This document shows, piece by piece, positions 1 through 5,676 of a stretch of DNA of 5,729 nt. The position numbers were made by a program, and so were the translations under genes. The notes under the pieces are model-generated. The model made no database searches, was not told where the DNA came from, and saw only the letters and a program-made list of their open reading frames with translations. Position 1 is the first letter of the stretch; each line of letters begins with the position of its first letter. Location: positions 1 through 5,729 of the forward strand of contig JAPPIL010000052.1 of assembly GCA_028877195.1 (NCBI GenBank). The letters are read 5' to 3'. The stretch is from Pseudomonadota bacterium (lineage in GTDB: Bacteria; Bdellovibrionota_B; Oligoflexia; Oligoflexales; JAPPIL01).

Positions 1-55
1 GAGGGGGGAAAGCCCTCCGCATACTAAAAAGAGATGTTAGTTATGCAACAAAGCC
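1..55 (-). mobile_element. End of an IS5-like insertion sequence, running off the left edge
   Basis: Read on the minus strand, this starts at position 55 with GGCTTTGTTGCATAAC and continues leftward out of the window. The right edge carries the same end and matches for about 36 bases apart from a 3-base indel (55 down to 20 against 5677 to 5715). The end sequence resembles the IS903 group of the IS5 family, whose ends begin GGCTTTGTTGAATAA; this is from memory, not a search. Plus-strand positions 1-27 can be read as EGGKPSAY followed by a stop, which could be the tail of a transposase gene, but eight codons are too few to establish that. The element body, and so its completeness, cannot be seen. 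Confidence 0.65.
7..24 (+). repeat. 18-bp inverted repeat, left copy (partner 5659-5676)
   Basis: GGAAAGCCCTCCGCATAC is the exact reverse complement of positions 5659-5676. Here it lies inside the element, about 15 bases in from the 16-bp IS end. At the right edge the same 18 bases lie just outside the IS end and abut it. The two ends are therefore circularly permuted relative to each other. A tandem or nested insertion, or an assembly artefact, would explain this. Confidence 0.8.
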
Positions 56-114
56 AGTCGAACCCACTGGTTGTGGAGGAATTGTCAACATCCTAGTTTA
101 GGTGATTGAGATAG

Positions 115-187
115 GGTGGAATATGGGAGTCGAACCCATGATGTCGGAATCACAATCCGATGCGTTAACCGTTTCGCCAATTCCACC
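115..187 (-). tRNA. tRNA-His (GTG anticodon)
   Basis: The minus strand folds as a complete cloverleaf. The acceptor stem GGTGGAAT pairs perfectly with ATTCCACC over 8 bp when the histidine-specific G-1:C73 pair is included. The D arm is GCG/CGC, the anticodon stem is CGGAT/TTCCG around a loop reading GTG, and the T arm is ATGGG-TTCGACT-CCCAT. The extra 5' G opposite C73 is the identity element read by histidyl-tRNA synthetase in most bacteria. The 3' CCA is not encoded: after C73 the gene continues C-T-A, so CCA must be added by tRNA nucleotidyltransferase. It is divergent from the tRNA-Asp gene and about 60 bp from the left IS end. Confidence 0.95.
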
Positions 188-380
188 ATAGAGGATAGCA
201 GCAACTATTTAGCGATCTTGTTCAATAAAAGCAAGCAGGCTTGGCTTTGATGGCAGTCCAGTCGCACACATGTGGTGTTCAATAATCTGGCCGAATAATT
301 TTCTGTGCTAGAAGAACATGTGCTGATACTAAAATTCAATTTCCTTGACCGCTAAAACATGTTAGAAATTCATGTTCTAT
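188..380. promoter_or_regulatory. Divergent intergenic region holding the two tRNA promoters
   Basis: Both tRNA genes are transcribed outward from this 193-bp AT-rich stretch, so their promoters should lie here. On the plus strand TTGACC (345-350) is a good -35 hexamer for tRNA-Asp, but the sequence at the expected -10 spacing (about 368-373, ATTCAT) is poor. No convincing pair was found for tRNA-His; TTGCTT followed 17 bp later by TAAATA on the minus strand is the best and is weak. An 8-bp inverted repeat, AGAACATG (313-320) and CATGTTCT (371-378), and the palindrome AACATGTT (356-363) surround the tRNA-Asp promoter area. No coding sequence is evident. Confidence 0.35.
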
Positions 381-454
<74 letters not shown>

Positions 455-528
455 TCATACTTTTAGAGATAGCGATAAGCATGGACGGTGGTATCTAGAC
501 GGCTTGTATGACAGGCAGTGCCGGCCCT

Positions 529-544
529 GGCTTTGTTGCATAAC
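529..544 (+). repeat. MITE left terminal inverted repeat
   Basis: GGCTTTGTTGCATAAC is identical to the IS end at 5677-5692 and inverted relative to 40-55 and 797-812. Just inside it, GCAAC-AG-AAAGCC (552-564) is a degenerate inverted copy, so 529-539 and 552-564 can fold into a subterminal hairpin with a two-base bulge. Confidence 0.9.
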
Positions 545-593
545 TGATTAAGCAACAGAAAGCCCTTATGTAGCAAGAGGTTTAGGAGGGGCC

Positions 594-615
594 TGCGGGG
601 GAAGCATCCCCCGCA
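594..615. other. Perfect GC-rich hairpin inside the MITE
   Basis: TGCGGGGG (594-601) and CCCCCGCA (608-615) form a perfect 8-bp stem with a 6-base loop, AAGCAT. There is no T run on either strand after the stem, so a canonical intrinsic terminator is unlikely. Confidence 0.8.
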
Positions 616-694
616 AACAAACAAGTCGTTAAGTCTGGAGCGATACAAAGGTAAGACTGAAAGGCAAGTATGACAACGATACGGCAGGCTTAAC

Positions 695-735
695 CCACTG
701 GAGTGGTGCATCTGGAGAGATGCCCGCTCCAGTGG
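695..735. other. Long near-perfect hairpin inside the MITE
   Basis: CCACTGGAG (695-703) pairs with CTCCAGTGG (727-735). Pairing continues through 704-706/724-726 with one G-T wobble, then, after a single bulged T at 707, GCATCT (708-713) pairs with AGATGC (718-723) around a four-base GGAG loop. That gives about 18 base pairs in 41 bases, a structure worth testing as a folded RNA or as a transposition or recombination feature. No T run follows it. Confidence 0.8.
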
Positions 736-796
736 CAGGAATATTTATGCGAGCACCTGTAATACGCTTATCACAGTGTTTTCATGGATAAATTGA

Positions 797-812
797 GTTA
801 TGCAACAAAGCC
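797..812 (-). repeat. MITE right terminal inverted repeat
   Basis: This is the exact reverse complement of 529-544. It is followed directly by CCT, matching the CCT that precedes the left end. Confidence 0.9.
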
Positions 813-897
813 CCTGATCCCTCCACAAAAACAAACTAGCCCTAGAACACAGTCCAAGCTATCATGTTAGATAAATAGTTCTTACCAGCTTATGCTC

Positions 898-904
898 TAG
901 GAGG
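898..904 (+). promoter_or_regulatory. Ribosome binding site of the lipoprotein gene
   Basis: TAGGAGG is a near-ideal Shine-Dalgarno sequence, 8 bases before the ATG at 913. It supports that start over later in-frame ATGs. It is the strongest ribosome binding site in the window. No clear promoter was found between the MITE end (812) and this site. Confidence 0.8.
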
Positions 905-912
905 CGGCTACA

Positions 913-2064
913 ATGATAAAACAACTACTTCCCATGATTTTTGTTATGTCTGGGTGTATCCACGCAGGTGCGCGCAACGAAGAACAACCGAGAGGTGCGC
1001 CAAAAAATAATTTAGATAATTACAAATTAAAGTTGAGCTTGCCAGACAACTTTGATGTCGGAAAAGAAACGTTGTTTAAGCTACTAGTTACCCTTGATGG
1101 TAGATTGGTTGAAGGTTTAAATCTGGGTCATATAACCACATGGTCTTATCGTTGCAATACCCATGACAAATACATGGTTGGCAGTGATGATACGATTATC
1201 TTGGACTCCAATGGCGAGACCGAGATGAAATTTGTCATCGACCCAAACAAGACAGGCGATGGTTCATGGAAAGATTGTCGTATCGTAGCTATCGTTGAAA
1301 TGAAATACGGCGACGATGAGCGAACCGTTACTGTCGAGAGCGACGTTTTCGTAGTGGATGCCGCAGCATGCAAACCAGATACGGCAAATGATGTCTTTAG
1401 TATCACTACCCAACCGACAGACACGGTAATCGGTCGTAAAGTATCTCTGGCAATAACGGGAGCAGAGACAGTAAAACTCGATGTTGCTACTTGCCATGGG
1501 CTGTCGCTTGTGCATTGGGGAACAGATAAAGTTAGACTGCTCACTTCTGAAACTGATGTCCAAGCTGCTGAGCTTGATTCTATCTATATCGTTGCCAGCA
1601 ATGGCATTAACTCAATCCCCGATGGTCAAAGCGGTTGCAAGATAAGGTTTAGAACCGAAAATGTATGTTTAACAAGTGGTATAGAGACCGCTGCCTTTGA
1701 TGTTAGCGCCGACCCAAGCAACAGCATGTCGCATAAATTTATTGAAGCGTATGAATATGGTGGGCGTGCGATTCTTAATGCTAGCATCGGTGGTGTTGAG
1801 GCAACGGGTGGCGTAAAAGGCAAGTATTTCTTGGCTCAAAACGGACACCCAGCTCAAAACAGCGAGCGCGTATTTGACAACCAAATCGTCGGTCTTGATC
1901 CTAAACCAACTATCAGACGAAGAGAGAGTATCAAAGAGATAACCTTCATGTTGCTTGAAAAAGCAGACGATGAAGTGCTGTTGATTAAAGCAAGACCAGA
2001 GGGTTGCCGTAACGTGCGAGCAGATATAGCCAATGAACGGCAAGCATATCGCTGTTTGCGTTAG
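913..2064 (+). CDS. Predicted cysteine-rich lipoprotein of unknown function
   Basis: This is a 383-residue protein whose family I do not recognise. The N-terminus MIKQLLPMIFVMSGC has a lysine, a short hydrophobic run and a lipobox-like end at Cys15. The -3 residue is Met instead of the preferred Leu, so lipid attachment is likely but not certain. The mature part is rich in predicted beta strands. Two segments look related: about 36-150 with Cys81 and Cys122, and about 159-264 with Cys194 and Cys242. Each ends in a pattern of acidic or glycine residue-Cys-basic-Ile, followed about 20-25 residues later by a Phe-x-Val strand. A C-terminal part (about 265-383) holds Cys365 and Cys381. Excluding Cys15 there are eight cysteines, an even number, as expected for disulphide bonds in the periplasm or at the surface. 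The start has a strong ribosome binding site. The gene is convergent with the ankyrin gene and lies 100 bp downstream of the MITE. An adhesin or envelope role is possible but unproven. Confidence 0.8.
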   Translation: MIKQLLPMIFVMSGCIHAGARNEEQPRGAPKNNLDNYKLKLSLPDNFDVGKETLFKLLVTLDGRLVEGLNLGHITTWSYRCNTHDKYMVGSDDTIILDSNGETEMKFVIDPNKTGDGSWKDCRIVAIVEMKYGDDERTVTVESDVFVVDAAACKPDTANDVFSITTQPTDTVIGRKVSLAITGAETVKLDVATCHGLSLVHWGTDKVRLLTSETDVQAAELDSIYIVASNGINSIPDGQSGCKIRFRTENVCLTSGIETAAFDVSADPSNSMSHKFIEAYEYGGRAILNASIGGVEATGGVKGKYFLAQNGHPAQNSERVFDNQIVGLDPKPTIRRRESIKEITFMLLEKADDEVLLIKARPEGCRNVRADIANERQAYRCLR

Positions 2065-2155
2065 TGGTTAGCTTGACTATAGTGGGGTGGGACAACTGCT
2101 GGGTGCAGATGCCCATCTCTACTCAACCGTGTAAAAAAAGAAAGTCTCATCGCAT

Positions 2156-3343
2156 TCATCTCATCTCACGTTTGATTTGATCGCGCAATTTGCGACCAAC
2201 TAATTTGCTAGAGCTTACCGCACCCGCAACAACTTGCTTGAGGGTTGCACTGCCACTTATATCAGCCCAATGCATCGCTGTTCGTCCCACATGGTCTTCG
2301 CTCTCACCACTAGCTAACAACAGCAGTGCAGCGATGCCAGCGTCCATTTTGACGTTGCGGCTACCATGCTGCGGCATAATCCTATCGTACCAAATTAGAT
2401 AAGCTGAACGTCCATTTAGAATTGTTGAGCCACCTCTTGCCAACAACATCGCAACAAGATCAAAACTACTGTGATAAAAAGCCCAACGCATGTAATCACC
2501 GTCGCTAACACTGATTACCGCTCCATTTGTCAGCAAAACCTCTAGAGCAGCTGGGTTATTGAATTTGGTTGCCAAATAAACCAAATGCTCCCCTTGCGTT
2601 TTTAGCACCGCAGCAATGCCGCCTGGCTGTCGTTCAAGCTCTGCTCGGTAAGCCTCCCTATCCATCATCAGCAAGGTGAGTGCCCCCGCTTGGCTGGCAA
2701 CATCAAGAAGTTCAAAGCGCTCAACATAGTCATCATAACTAACTTCCGCTCCGTCAGCGACCAATGCTCTTGCCGTCGCAAGATCCCAGCCGTAAGTGGC
2801 ATAGAGCAAAGCTTCACCCAATGCCTTACGACCATACTCATCGCTGCCATTCACTCCATGCACGGCTTCGATAAAGAGAGCATGTATCTGATAACCTTCA
2901 GGATGACCGTCATAATAGTTTGGATGAAAGGGGGAAAAGCCACCAAAATCGCTGTGGGTCGGGTCAGCACCAGCCGCAAGAAAAAGTTTTAGCTTGGCAA
3001 TATCGACATCTAAATCCATATAAGGATAATGCAACGCAGTTCGACCGTGCTTGTCTTGGGCATTGACTGCCACTCGCCCCGATGTAAGCAGTCTTATTAG
3101 TGTGCCGTAATCTAAATCAAGCAACTCGTATAATGGTATCTGCTGGTCAGCACTCAATATCTTCAGTGCGATATGCTGTGATACGACTGGTTCAACATCG
3201 ACAGCGACAACAGGCTGGGTAATGCTGATAAGGACTGCCGCAGCACCACCAACAACTTTATTGACAACAGTGCGTGAAAATTTAACCCCTAAACTAGCAT
3301 TAGCGATGCTGCTGATAAACAACACTGTTAGCAGAATTTTCAT
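2156..3343 (-). CDS. Exported ankyrin-repeat protein
   Basis: This is a 395-residue protein. MKILLTVLFISSIANA is a good Sec signal peptide with an A-N-A cleavage site after residue 16. A second hydrophobic stretch (about 31-49) could be an anchor or part of the export region. Ankyrin repeats follow. The best is about 94-128, with the typical D-x-x-G-R-T-A-L-H and L-x-x-x-G-A-D-P signatures. Weaker copies lie at about 131-165, 166-201, 259-286 and 290-315, and a last one at about 360-388 has H-V-G-R-T-A-M-H. The region between about 202 and 258 is helical without a clear repeat. Ankyrin repeats mediate protein-protein contacts; no catalytic domain is visible, so the partner is unknown. The start is chosen for the signal peptide; its ribosome binding site is weak (AAGG about 12 bases upstream). 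The gene is divergent from glmM and convergent with the lipoprotein gene, leaving 91 bp with no clear terminator hairpin, only a T-rich run on the minus strand around 2133-2139. Confidence 0.85.
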   Translation of the reverse strand: MKILLTVLFISSIANASLGVKFSRTVVNKVVGGAAAVLISITQPVVAVDVEPVVSQHIALKILSADQQIPLYELLDLDYGTLIRLLTSGRVAVNAQDKHGRTALHYPYMDLDVDIAKLKLFLAAGADPTHSDFGGFSPFHPNYYDGHPEGYQIHALFIEAVHGVNGSDEYGRKALGEALLYATYGWDLATARALVADGAEVSYDDYVERFELLDVASQAGALTLLMMDREAYRAELERQPGGIAAVLKTQGEHLVYLATKFNNPAALEVLLTNGAVISVSDGDYMRWAFYHSSFDLVAMLLARGGSTILNGRSAYLIWYDRIMPQHGSRNVKMDAGIAALLLLASGESEDHVGRTAMHWADISGSATLKQVVAGAVSSSKLVGRKLRDQIKREMR

Positions 3344-3363
3344 AAGCCCGTATTACCTTAATT

Positions 3364-3394
3364 TTTATAAGCAAACCGAAGGAATCATCTACAA
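3364..3394 (-). promoter_or_regulatory. Candidate promoter of the ankyrin-repeat gene
   Basis: On the minus strand TATAAA (3369-3364) matches five of six -10 consensus bases. TTGTAG (3394-3389) is a poor -35 with a long 19-bp spacer. The -10 lies about 20 bases upstream of the start codon at 3343, which fits a short leader. This is a prediction from hexamer matching only. Confidence 0.3.
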
Positions 3395-3478
3395 CAGTGG
3401 GCGTTCAAAAGACAATATGTGTTTATCAAGAGGGCAAAGCTTCTCGTATGCAAACACCTAGACTAGTATATGCTTACT

Positions 3479-3494
3479 GATAATGATAATTATC
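3479..3494. promoter_or_regulatory. Fur-box-like / GATAAT repeat upstream of glmM
   Basis: GATAATGATAATTATC equals the first 12 bases of the classical Fur box followed by a shortened inverted arm. Its last ten bases, GATAATTATC, are a perfect palindrome. It lies 28 bp upstream of the glmM start. Each GATAAT also matches five of six -10 bases, so it may simply be the glmM core promoter; no good -35 was found at the right distance. It is the only such sequence I noticed in the window. Iron regulation of glmM would be unusual, and the site could instead act on the divergent ankyrin gene. Confidence 0.35.
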
Positions 3495-3502
3495 CCGCGT
3501 AA

Positions 3503-3509
3503 GGGGGAG
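3503..3509 (+). promoter_or_regulatory. Ribosome binding site of glmM, unusually far from the ATG
   Basis: GGGGGAG is a purine-rich Shine-Dalgarno candidate but ends 13 bases before the ATG at 3523, longer than the usual 5-9. An in-frame CTG at 3514 lies only 4 bases after it. ATG is kept because GlmM proteins normally begin a few residues before the F-G-T-D-G motif. Confidence 0.5.
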
Positions 3510-3522
3510 AGACCTGATAGCA

Positions 3523-4875
3523 ATGACAAACTCAATCTTTGGCACTGACGGCATCAGAGGGAAGGCGAACTCCTACCCGATGTTGCCTGATGTCGTGTTG
3601 CGTATCGGACAGGCGATCGGTTCATACTTTAAGCGTCAACATCATCGTCCGCGGATACTTATCGGCAAGGACACCCGCATCAGTTGCTACATGCTGGAGC
3701 AAAGCTTATGTTCAGGGATATTAAGCGTCGGTGCAGATGCACTGTTCATCGGGCCGCTGCCGACCCCTGGGGTTGCCTACCTTACCCGCGGCTTGCGAGC
3801 AAGTGCTGGCATCGTTATTTCCGCATCGCATAATCCTTTTTACGACAATGGCATCAAAATCTTTGATGCATCGGGTTACAAGTTGCCAAACGAAGCGGAA
3901 CAAGCGATCGACTCTATGCTTCATCGTGCTAATACAGAATTGCCAACTAACGAGAATCTGGGCACGGCCAGACGCATTGATGATGCTTGCGGGCAGTATG
4001 CAGTGTTTCTGAAAGAGCAGTTCCCCAAACATCTGTCGATGGAGGGGTTGCGCATAATTGTTGATTGCGCTAATGGTGCGGGCTACCGTGTCGCACCAAA
4101 AGTTTTTCGTGAACTGGGTGCGGAAGTGTTCCTGATCGGCGATCAACCCAATGGTTTGAATATCAACGCTAATTGCGGAGCGCTGCACCCCAGCAAACTC
4201 CAAGCCGATGTTCAACTCTACAAGGCTGACATCGGTATCGCATTGGACGGCGATGCTGACCGTTTGCTAATTGTCGATGATCAAGGTGAATATCTTGATG
4301 GTGATGTAATCCTCGGCATCTGCGCCAAACACATGCTTGCCAACTCTAATCTCCACGCCAACACGCTCGTTGCTACCGACGTAAGCAACATCGGGTTAGA
4401 AAGAGAGATGGAGGCTTGTGGCGGTAAACTGATCCGAGTGCGGATCGGCGACCGTTTTGTCGTTGAGGAGATGCGGCGCGGCGGTTATAGTTTGGGCGGT
4501 GAGAAGTCAGGGCATATCATTCATCAAGGTTATGCGACCACGGGCGATGGGATACTCGCAGCTTTGAAGGTGATTGAAATCGCTCTGCTCAAACAAAAGA
4601 CCATCGCCATGTTGCGTCAAGAAGTTCCGCTTGTGCCCCAGATAATGCGAGACATAGATGTGCCTAGCAAACCGCCCTTCTCCGAACTCGCGCGCTTCAG
4701 TGAATTGATCAATGCCGTGCAAAATAAGATTGGCAAGTCTGGTCGTCTCCTGTGCCGCTATTCAGGCACTGAACAGAAGGCAAGACTGATGCTTGAGGGT
4801 GAAGACACACACATGCTTGAGCAGTATTCACAGGAGCTTGCGCATACCCTGCTGCGAGATATAAACGCACAGTAA
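3523..4875 (+). CDS. glmM: Phosphoglucosamine mutase GlmM
   Basis: GlmM interconverts glucosamine-6-phosphate and glucosamine-1-phosphate in the cytoplasm, feeding UDP-GlcNAc for peptidoglycan and lipopolysaccharide. At 450 residues it is full length (E. coli 445). The four landmarks of the alpha-D-phosphohexomutase family are present in order: F-G-T-D-G-I-R-G (6-13); S-A-S-H-N-P (100-105), with the phosphorylated serine at 102 exactly as in E. coli; the magnesium-binding D-G-D-A-D-R (242-247); and the sugar-binding G-E-K-S-G-H (326-331). The C-terminal phosphate-binding loop reads R-Y-S-G-T-E-Q (422-428). The Tyr for Pro is shared with Helicobacter and Geobacter GlmM, while Gln where Pro or Asn is usual is uncommon. 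Key residues are intact, so it should be active. GlmM is normally essential, which argues that this is chromosomal core sequence. pdxJ follows after 12 bp. Confidence 0.97.
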   Translation: MTNSIFGTDGIRGKANSYPMLPDVVLRIGQAIGSYFKRQHHRPRILIGKDTRISCYMLEQSLCSGILSVGADALFIGPLPTPGVAYLTRGLRASAGIVISASHNPFYDNGIKIFDASGYKLPNEAEQAIDSMLHRANTELPTNENLGTARRIDDACGQYAVFLKEQFPKHLSMEGLRIIVDCANGAGYRVAPKVFRELGAEVFLIGDQPNGLNINANCGALHPSKLQADVQLYKADIGIALDGDADRLLIVDDQGEYLDGDVILGICAKHMLANSNLHANTLVATDVSNIGLEREMEACGGKLIRVRIGDRFVVEEMRRGGYSLGGEKSGHIIHQGYATTGDGILAALKVIEIALLKQKTIAMLRQEVPLVPQIMRDIDVPSKPPFSELARFSELINAVQNKIGKSGRLLCRYSGTEQKARLMLEGEDTHMLEQYSQELAHTLLRDINAQ

Positions 4876-4877
4876 AC

Positions 4878-4882
4878 AAAGG
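4878..4882 (+). promoter_or_regulatory. Ribosome binding site of pdxJ
   Basis: AAAGG ends 5 bases before the ATG at 4888 and lies entirely in the 12-bp gap after the glmM stop. This placement supports translation from a glmM-pdxJ transcript. Confidence 0.6.
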
Positions 4883-4887
4883 CAAAC

Positions 4888-5607
4888 ATGCGATTAGGTG
4901 TAAACGTTGACCATGTCGGCACTGTCCGTAACGCTAGAGGCACGGACTACCCCGACCCGATTGTGGTTGCCCTGCTTGCTGAAAAAGCGGGCGCAGATAA
5001 CATTACCTGCCATTTGCGGGAAGATCGTCGTCATATTCGTGATGAGGATGTCTTCGCACTCAAGCAACGGATCAGCTGTCCACTCAACCTTGAAATGGCG
5101 GTAACCGATGAAATGCTTGCTATCGCTGTGCGAGTCAAACCCCACAGTGCCACCCTTGTGCCTGAAGGACGACAAGAGCTTACGACCGAGAGTGGTCTGC
5201 ATATCTTTGATCAACGCTTGTCGGAGGCGGTAAACACAATCCTACGACAAAAAATCGCGCCAGTGCTGTTTATCGACCCTGATGTCAAAGCGGTGCGGCA
5301 AGCCAAGCAGTCTGGTTGTGCGGCGGTTGAATTTCATCTGGGTGATGTCTGTGAACAACTTGATCGTGGCGATAACCCCAGCCAAGTTATCGCTCGCCTG
5401 CATGAACCGTTTGCTCTGGCGCATAGTTTAGGGCTAGGGGTGCATATCGGGCATGGCATCAATTACAAAAATGCCCACTATTTTCAACCCTTGCCACACG
5501 TTGCCGAAGCTAATATCGGGCATGCGATTATTGCTGAAGCGATCAATGTCGGCATCGCCAAGGCGGTGCGCAGGATGAAAAGGCTTCTACTAGTAGGACG
5601 GCATTGA
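4888..5607 (+). CDS. pdxJ: Pyridoxine 5'-phosphate synthase PdxJ
   Basis: PdxJ condenses 1-deoxy-D-xylulose-5-phosphate with 3-amino-2-oxopropyl phosphate (1-amino-acetone-3-phosphate) to pyridoxine-5'-phosphate, the last ring-forming step of the DXP-dependent vitamin B6 pathway. It is a cytoplasmic TIM-barrel enzyme. The 239 residues are the family's usual length (E. coli 243). Conserved elements appear in order: L-G-V-N-V-D-H-V (3-10); H-L-R-E-D-R-R-H-I with the catalytic His at 42; N-L-E-M with Glu69; L-V-P-E; F-I-D-P-D; G-H-G with His189; and N-I-G-H-A-I-I-A near the C-terminus. Two small deviations are Leu151 where the family usually has Thr in the E-x-H-T-G segment, and Ile187 where Ala usually precedes G-H-G. 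Neither removes a catalytic residue. It is the second gene of an apparent operon with glmM. The right IS end lies 69 bp beyond the stop, so any further operon genes have been separated or lost here. Confidence 0.97.
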   Translation: MRLGVNVDHVGTVRNARGTDYPDPIVVALLAEKAGADNITCHLREDRRHIRDEDVFALKQRISCPLNLEMAVTDEMLAIAVRVKPHSATLVPEGRQELTTESGLHIFDQRLSEAVNTILRQKIAPVLFIDPDVKAVRQAKQSGCAAVEFHLGDVCEQLDRGDNPSQVIARLHEPFALAHSLGLGVHIGHGINYKNAHYFQPLPHVAEANIGHAIIAEAINVGIAKAVRRMKRLLLVGRH

Positions 5608-5632
5608 GGTATTTGCATTGCGCTCCTAGTAA

Positions 5633-5658
5633 GAAAGGCATGGCACAGCATGTTTTTT
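5633..5658 (+). terminator. Weak candidate intrinsic terminator after pdxJ
   Basis: CATG (5639-5642) pairs with CATG (5649-5652) around a 6-base loop. The stem can be lengthened by pairing GAAAGG (5633-5638) with the six Ts at 5653-5658, including three G-T wobbles. A hairpin running into a T run directly after the operon fits a Rho-independent terminator, but the GC core is small. Confidence 0.35.
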
Positions 5659-5676
5659 GTATGCGGAGGGCTTTCC
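5659..5676 (-). repeat. 18-bp inverted repeat, right copy (partner 7-24)
   Basis: GTATGCGGAGGGCTTTCC is the exact reverse complement of 7-24. It abuts the IS end at 5677 on the outer side, whereas at the left edge the same sequence lies inside the element. GTATG starts again at 5711 after the IS end, just before the G run, so the unit may repeat in tandem with a period of 52 bp. Confidence 0.8.

Larger units (their letters stand above)
529..812. mobile_element. MITE-like non-autonomous element with IS5-type ends
   Basis: The segment begins with GGCTTTGTTGCATAAC (529-544) and ends with its exact reverse complement (797-812). These are the same 16 bases that form the IS ends at both window edges. 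Both flanks carry CCT (526-528 and 813-815), consistent with a 3-bp target duplication, although three bases can match by chance. At 284 bp it is too short for a transposase, and no credible frame is present. Beyond the terminal 17 bases it does not resemble the visible part of the flanking IS ends. It would be mobilised in trans by a transposase from a full-length relative. The interior holds two strong hairpins (594-615 and 695-735). A minus-strand frame at 463-711 crosses the left end and is judged spurious. Confidence 0.75.

Noticed and set aside
56..114. A third tRNA truncated by the left IS
   Set aside because: Only a T-loop-like decamer matches; no paired anticodon stem with a proper seven-base loop or D arm could be found upstream of it.
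463..711. 82-residue minus-strand reading frame
   Set aside because: It crosses the left end of the MITE and both tRNA-proximal and MITE sequence, has no ribosome binding site and resembles no family I know; open by chance.
1146..2043. Several minus-strand frames of 65-132 residues opposite the lipoprotein gene
   Set aside because: They overlap each other and a strong gene with its own ribosome binding site and signal peptide; no independent support.
2065..2155. Bidirectional terminator between the convergent genes
   Set aside because: AGATGCCCATCT near 2107-2118 gives only a tiny stem and the T/A run at 2132-2139 is not placed after it in either direction.
3721..4215. 164-residue minus-strand frame inside glmM
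   Set aside because: It is antisense to the most conserved part of a certain gene (near the active serine to before the metal loop) and has no recognisable domain.
4894..5214. 106-residue minus-strand and 65-residue plus-strand frames inside pdxJ
   Set aside because: Shadow frames of a fully conserved gene.
5587..5596. Perfect palindrome CTACTAGTAG at the end of pdxJ
   Set aside because: It lies in coding sequence, is only 10 bp and has no T run; chance or a restriction-type palindrome without further context.
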